64,000 nt of DNA, taken from positions 62,001 through 126,000 of the forward strand of contig NZ_JSWF01000032.1 in NCBI RefSeq assembly GCF_000797445.1, read 5' to 3'. The notes below the pieces were generated by a model, which saw only the letters and a list, made by a program, of their open reading frames with translations, was not told where the DNA came from and made no database searches. The position numbers were made by a program, and so were the translations under genes. Each line of letters starts with the position of its first letter. Position 1 is the stretch's first letter. Positions 60,492 to 64,000 of this stretch are shown here, one piece after another. The DNA comes from Lacinutrix jangbogonensis (lineage in GTDB: Bacteria > Bacteroidota > Bacteroidia > Flavobacteriales > Flavobacteriaceae).

Positions 60492-63215
60492 ATGAAACAT
60501 ATTTTTACCCTGCTACTTTTAATAGTAGCAAGTACAACTTTTGCCCAAGTTAAATTTGAAGGTGTCGTAAAAGACACAGAAGGAGCGCCTTTAGAGTTTG
60601 CTAATGTTATTGCAATAAATCAAGAATCTAAAGTATTAGAATCTTATGCTGTAACAAACGAAACAGGACGTTATAAGCTTAGTTTAGGTAAGAATACAAG
60701 CTATAAAATACAAGTGAGTTACATAGGGTATACCACTAACGAAATGGTTATTACTACTAAAGAACAGGTAATAAATCAAGATTTTAGTTTGGTAATAGAC
60801 AACACGCTTGATGAAGTCGAGTTGGTTTACGAAATGCCTGTAACTATTAGTGGAGATACAATTACCTATAATGCCGATTCTTTTAAAAGCGGAACAGAAC
60901 GTAAACTAGGCGATATTTTAAAAAAATTACCTGGAGTAGAAGTTAATGCAGATGGCCAAATTGAAGTAGAAGGAAAAGCAGTGGGTAAAGTAATGGTCGA
61001 TGGAAAAGATTTTTTCGATGGCGATACTAAACTTGCGACACAAAATATTCCAGCAAATGCCATTGATAAAGTTCAAGTTCTAAAAAACTATTCTAACAAT
61101 AGTCAATTAAGCGGTGTAACTAACAATCAAGATAACATAGCTATTAATATAAAACTTAAAGAAGGAAAGAAAAATTTCTGGTTTGGTACACTTACAGGTG
61201 GCGTTGGTGATTCTCCAGATGGAGAGTTATATTTAGCACAACCGAAATTGTTTTATTACAGTCCTAAAAAAAGCATCAACTTTATTGGAGATATAAATAA
61301 CATAGGTGAACTAGCATTATCGAGACGAGACATCCGTAATTTTGGTGGTGGTTTTCAGCAACCGAGCCAACAAAGCGGAACCAATATAAACTTAGGGACT
61401 AACGACTTAGGTTTTAGACAACTACAAAACAATCAAGCTAAAGATATAAACACAAAATTTGGAGCTGCTAACTTTAGTTATGCACCAAAAAGCACTCTAG
61501 ATTTTGCAGGTTTTGCCATTTTCGCAAGTAGTAGAATCGAGTTACAAGAGAACAGTTCAGTATTATATACAGATAGTGATCTTGGTATTCCTGATGAAAC
61601 CACCCAAAGTAATACCAAACAAAAAAGTGACTTAGGTTTGTTGAAATTTAGTGCAAAGTATAAGCCAAATGCGAGTAATCAATTAGATTATGATATTATT
61701 GGTCGCATGTCTAAAGATTCTCAAATAAATGGGACATTGTCTAATGTTGTTGGACCTGTAAATCAACTGGAAGATGCTAATCCATATAGAATAAATCAAA
61801 ATTTTAATTATTACTATACACTAGACGAGACTAATATTTTTGCATTATCTATTCAACATTTATTACAAGATGAAGATCCTTTTTATAATGCATTGTTAGA
61901 AAACGATCCAACTAGTGATGATGATCCTTATGATGATACTGCAGACGGTCTTGGTTTAGACAGAACACAACTTAACTATAATATTAATCAAGAAAAATTT
62001 GTAAAAACAAACCAGTTAGATGCAAAACTAGACTATTGGAATATTCTAAATAAAAAGAGTGATATAAACTTTACATTGGGTACAATATATAGTAATCAAC
62101 AATTCGATTCTAATATATTTCAGACATTAGATGATGGTAGTGAGTTAGATACCGATTCAAGTATTCCTGGAATATCAGATGTTAATGATGTAAGATACAC
62201 GTTTAGCGATGTTTATTTAGGGTTACATTATCGTTATAAAACAGGTAAATTTACTATAAGTCCGGGTGTATCTGGTCATGCTTACAGTGTAACAAACGAC
62301 CAATTAAATATTGAAACTAAAGACAACTTCTTTAGATTATTACCAGATTTAAATGTGAGAGTGCAATTAAAAACGTCTGAAAACTTAAACTTTTCTTACC
62401 GTATGCAAACGCAATTTACAGATGTTAATCAATTTGCAAGAGGTGTAGTTTTAAATAATTACAATTCAACATTTGTAGGTAATCCAGGCTTAGAGAATTC
62501 ATTATCTCACAACTTGAACTTGAGATATTTTAGTTTTAATATGTTTAATTATACAAATGTTTTTGCGTTTTTAAATTATAGTAAAAATATTGATAATATA
62601 AGAACACAATCTGTTTTTCAACCAGGTTCTGTTATTAGAACTAGTACACCTTTTAATTCTGGATTAGCAGATGAAACGTTTACAGCAAGCGGTCGTTTTC
62701 AAAGACGTTTTGGAAAGTTGCAAGCGAGTATAAGAGGTAGCTTTAATTATTCTAAATTTAACCAATTCATTAATGATCGATTATCTGTAAACGAAAATTT
62801 CTCTCAAACATATACACCAACTTTACGTTCTAATTTTAGAGACGCACCTAATTTCGAGTTAAGTTACAGGTATAGCGTTAGTAAAAATAATCAAGGTGAT
62901 AGAAGTACCGATATTTTAACCAATAGCCCATCTGTAGAGTTTGATGCATTAATCTTTAAAAAGTTTACTTTTAAAACAGATTATGGTTACACAAGACAAA
63001 CGGTTGGAGACAATACCAACAGCTTTGGACTTTTAAACGCCAATTTAATTTACAGAAAAGAAAACGATAGTAAATGGGAGTACGAAATAAAAGCAACAAA
63101 CATATTAGATGTAGACTCAAATCTAACCAATAATGTTGGTGGATTCTCAGTAAGTACTAGTGAGTACTTTATACAACCAAGATTTTTAACGTTTAGAGCT
63201 ATCTATAATTTATAA
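60492..63215 (+). CDS. outer-membrane beta-barrel protein with carboxypeptidase-regulatory-like and plug domains
   Basis: A 907-residue outer-membrane protein of the TonB-dependent-receptor-like type. Signal peptide (MKHIFTLLLLIVASTTFAQ), then a CarboxypepD_reg-like domain (~20-100: VKFEGVVKDTEGAPLEFANV, YKIQVSYIGYTT), a plug-like domain (~115-230: DILKKLPGVEVNADGQIEVE, VMVDGKDFFDGD, NAIDKVQVLKNYSNNSQLSG), and a long barrel ending in YFIQPRFLTFRAIYNL with C-terminal aromatic-Asn-Leu. No clear TonB box was identified. It follows the two GLPGLI genes; substrate is unknown. Confidence 0.9.
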   Translation: MKHIFTLLLLIVASTTFAQVKFEGVVKDTEGAPLEFANVIAINQESKVLESYAVTNETGRYKLSLGKNTSYKIQVSYIGYTTNEMVITTKEQVINQDFSLVIDNTLDEVELVYEMPVTISGDTITYNADSFKSGTERKLGDILKKLPGVEVNADGQIEVEGKAVGKVMVDGKDFFDGDTKLATQNIPANAIDKVQVLKNYSNNSQLSGVTNNQDNIAINIKLKEGKKNFWFGTLTGGVGDSPDGELYLAQPKLFYYSPKKSINFIGDINNIGELALSRRDIRNFGGGFQQPSQQSGTNINLGTNDLGFRQLQNNQAKDINTKFGAANFSYAPKSTLDFAGFAIFASSRIELQENSSVLYTDSDLGIPDETTQSNTKQKSDLGLLKFSAKYKPNASNQLDYDIIGRMSKDSQINGTLSNVVGPVNQLEDANPYRINQNFNYYYTLDETNIFALSIQHLLQDEDPFYNALLENDPTSDDDPYDDTADGLGLDRTQLNYNINQEKFVKTNQLDAKLDYWNILNKKSDINFTLGTIYSNQQFDSNIFQTLDDGSELDTDSSIPGISDVNDVRYTFSDVYLGLHYRYKTGKFTISPGVSGHAYSVTNDQLNIETKDNFFRLLPDLNVRVQLKTSENLNFSYRMQTQFTDVNQFARGVVLNNYNSTFVGNPGLENSLSHNLNLRYFSFNMFNYTNVFAFLNYSKNIDNIRTQSVFQPGSVIRTSTPFNSGLADETFTASGRFQRRFGKLQASIRGSFNYSKFNQFINDRLSVNENFSQTYTPTLRSNFRDAPNFELSYRYSVSKNNQGDRSTDILTNSPSVEFDALIFKKFTFKTDYGYTRQTVGDNTNSFGLLNANLIYRKENDSKWEYEIKATNILDVDSNLTNNVGGFSVSTSEYFIQPRFLTFRAIYNL

Positions 63216-63217
63216 TT

Positions 63218-63311
63218 GGGCGTTACCAAAACATGCTAAAAAGCATGATTCGGCCAGGCTCTCGGCAGTCGCTCTCTTCGAGGAGCTTCAACAATGCCTC
63301 CATCCTTAACG
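63218..63311 (+). repeat. structured intergenic element (GGGCGTTA...TAACG)
   Basis: A 94-bp stretch that is more GC-rich than its surroundings, with matching ends (CGTTA / TAACG), an inner hairpin CATGCT-AAAA-AGCATG and a second hairpin GCTC-x-CTTCGA-x-GAGC. From memory, similar GGGCGTT...GGGCTTTCCGCT...CCCTAACG elements are dispersed in intergenic regions of many flavobacterial genomes. One copy is visible here. Confidence 0.55.
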
Positions 63312-63316
63312 TAAAC

Positions 63317-63346
63317 AAAAAAGCGAGCATAAAGCTCGCTTTTTTT
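63317..63346 (+). terminator. bidirectional rho-independent terminator
   Basis: AAAAAAGCGAGC-ATAAA-GCTCGCTTTTTTT: a 6-bp GC stem extended by A/T pairs. It lies between the converging outer-membrane protein and nitroreductase genes, and its right arm reaches the latter's stop codon. Confidence 0.9.
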
Positions 63347-64000
63347 ATACTTTAAAGTATACGTCTTCAAAAGGAACTCTAAATCTTGTGCCATAAATAC
63401 CTTCAGGTTTTCTAATACCGCAACTAATAATCATATTTATTTCTGCGCCTTTTGGTAATCCTAATATTTTTTTTACTCTCAAGGTATCACTGCCTTCCAT
63501 TGGGCAAGTGTCGTAATTAATTTCAGACATGCTAAGCATGAAATTCTCAGCAGCTAATCCAGCGCTTTTGTGGGCAACAATTCTCATATCGCTAGTCCTA
63601 GCTTGTCTGTAAATAGGCTTGAAAAGTCCAATAATTTGAAAAGCCCAATATTTTAGATACCCCAAAAGACCAAAAAAATCAATATAAATAGTTGGTATTA
63701 TTTTGTTGTAATAATCCGTTGCCATTTTTTTGCGTTTGTGCTCTCTTTCTGTTAAATCAGGCTTGTTATAAACGCTATTTAAAAAACTAATATTTGCTTT
63801 AGCACGCTGTCTCCATAAATCTTTTCTTGTAACTATAACGACGAGTTGTTTTGCTGTTTTTGCAGCATTTTGGTTAAAACAAGCTTTTGATAATTTGTTT
63901 AGTATGTCTTTATCGGTAACATGATAAAACTCCCATAGTTGTAAATTACTACTTGTAGGCGCCAAAGAGGCATTGTAAAGACACTGTTTTACTTTTTTAG
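63345..64000 (-). CDS. nitroreductase family protein, N terminus outside the window
   Basis: The reading frame is open to the right edge of the window, giving about 218 visible residues. KQCLYNASLAPTSSNLQLWE is the characteristic N-terminal FMN-binding segment (APTSSN-Q-W-F), and LAAENFMLSM, DTCPMEGSD and LPKGAEINMIISCGIRKPEG are late nitroreductase blocks. The true start codon must lie beyond 64000; an internal TTG at 63965 is not the start. The family are FMN-dependent NAD(P)H oxidoreductases; the substrate is unknown. Confidence 0.88.
   Translation of the reverse strand, partial: KKVKQCLYNASLAPTSSNLQLWEFYHVTDKDILNKLSKACFNQNAAKTAKQLVVIVTRKDLWRQRAKANISFLNSVYNKPDLTEREHKRKKMATDYYNKIIPTIYIDFFGLLGYLKYWAFQIIGLFKPIYRQARTSDMRIVAHKSAGLAAENFMLSMSEINYDTCPMEGSDTLRVKKILGLPKGAEINMIISCGIRKPEGIYGTRFRVPFEDVYFKV

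Overview
The window comes from an AT-rich (by eye about one-third G+C) Bacteroidetes genome, most likely a marine member of the Flavobacteriaceae. Four things point there: type IX secretion (T9SS) cargo with C-terminal sorting domains plus two copies of the T9SS plug protein; many lineage-restricted families (GLPGLI, DUF6090-like, DUF6702-like, DUF4846, a GldL-like mini-protein); TAnnTTTG-type -7 promoter elements with few Shine-Dalgarno sites; and sodium bioenergetics (Na+-NQR and a membrane pyrophosphatase). The region reads as chromosomal core. I saw no phage, transposase, CRISPR array or rRNA, and one tRNA (Gly, UCC anticodon).

Layout. 0.2-10 kb: a secreted lipase-like hydrolase, pruA, an NRDE protein overlapping a possible LRAT/NlpC-like thiol protein, apaG, and a tandem pair of T9SS plug paralogues. 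10-16.1 kb: complete nqrABCDEF operon ending in a strong terminator. 16.3-20.5 kb: a 1390-residue reprolysin-type metalloprotease whose last ~245 residues match the lipase at the far left; both end in EQLPEN. 20.6-25 kb: DUF4846 lipid-free secreted protein, then an operon of four membrane-anchored DUF6090-like paralogues headed by a shortened fifth copy. 25.1-26.5 kb: a small protein and apbE, the flavin transferase needed by NqrB/NqrC. 26.6-36.8 kb: a LytS-LytR-LytS signalling set followed by two T9SS cargo genes that share promoter, signal peptide and sorting domain at nucleotide level but have unrelated cores. 37-46.7 kb: housekeeping genes (map operon, CoA transferase, gpmI, acetyltransferases, M15 peptidase, tRNA-Gly, pepE) with three decayed or frameshifted genes among them. 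46.8-54 kb: two carboxypeptidase-regulatory-like envelope proteins, a DUF6702-like protein, an M1 peptidase and hppA. 54-56 kb: APP1-like gene remnant, deoxynucleoside kinase, propeller-like secreted protein. 56.1-63.2 kb: an OmpR-type two-component system divergent from two GLPGLI proteins and an outer-membrane beta-barrel protein, with TTAAC/GTTAA repeats and palindromes in the promoters. The right edge cuts a nitroreductase gene.

How the genes work together. NQR and the pyrophosphatase would both feed a sodium gradient, with ApbE 9 kb away maturing NQR. The plug proteins belong to the machine that exports the two cargo proteins. The 56-63 kb block looks like a self-contained envelope-response locus: sensor, regulator and three envelope targets. 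The sensor kinase there and a small lipoprotein after gpmI are each interrupted within an A8/A9 run such that one extra A restores a full protein. That is either sequencing error, phase variation or slippage.
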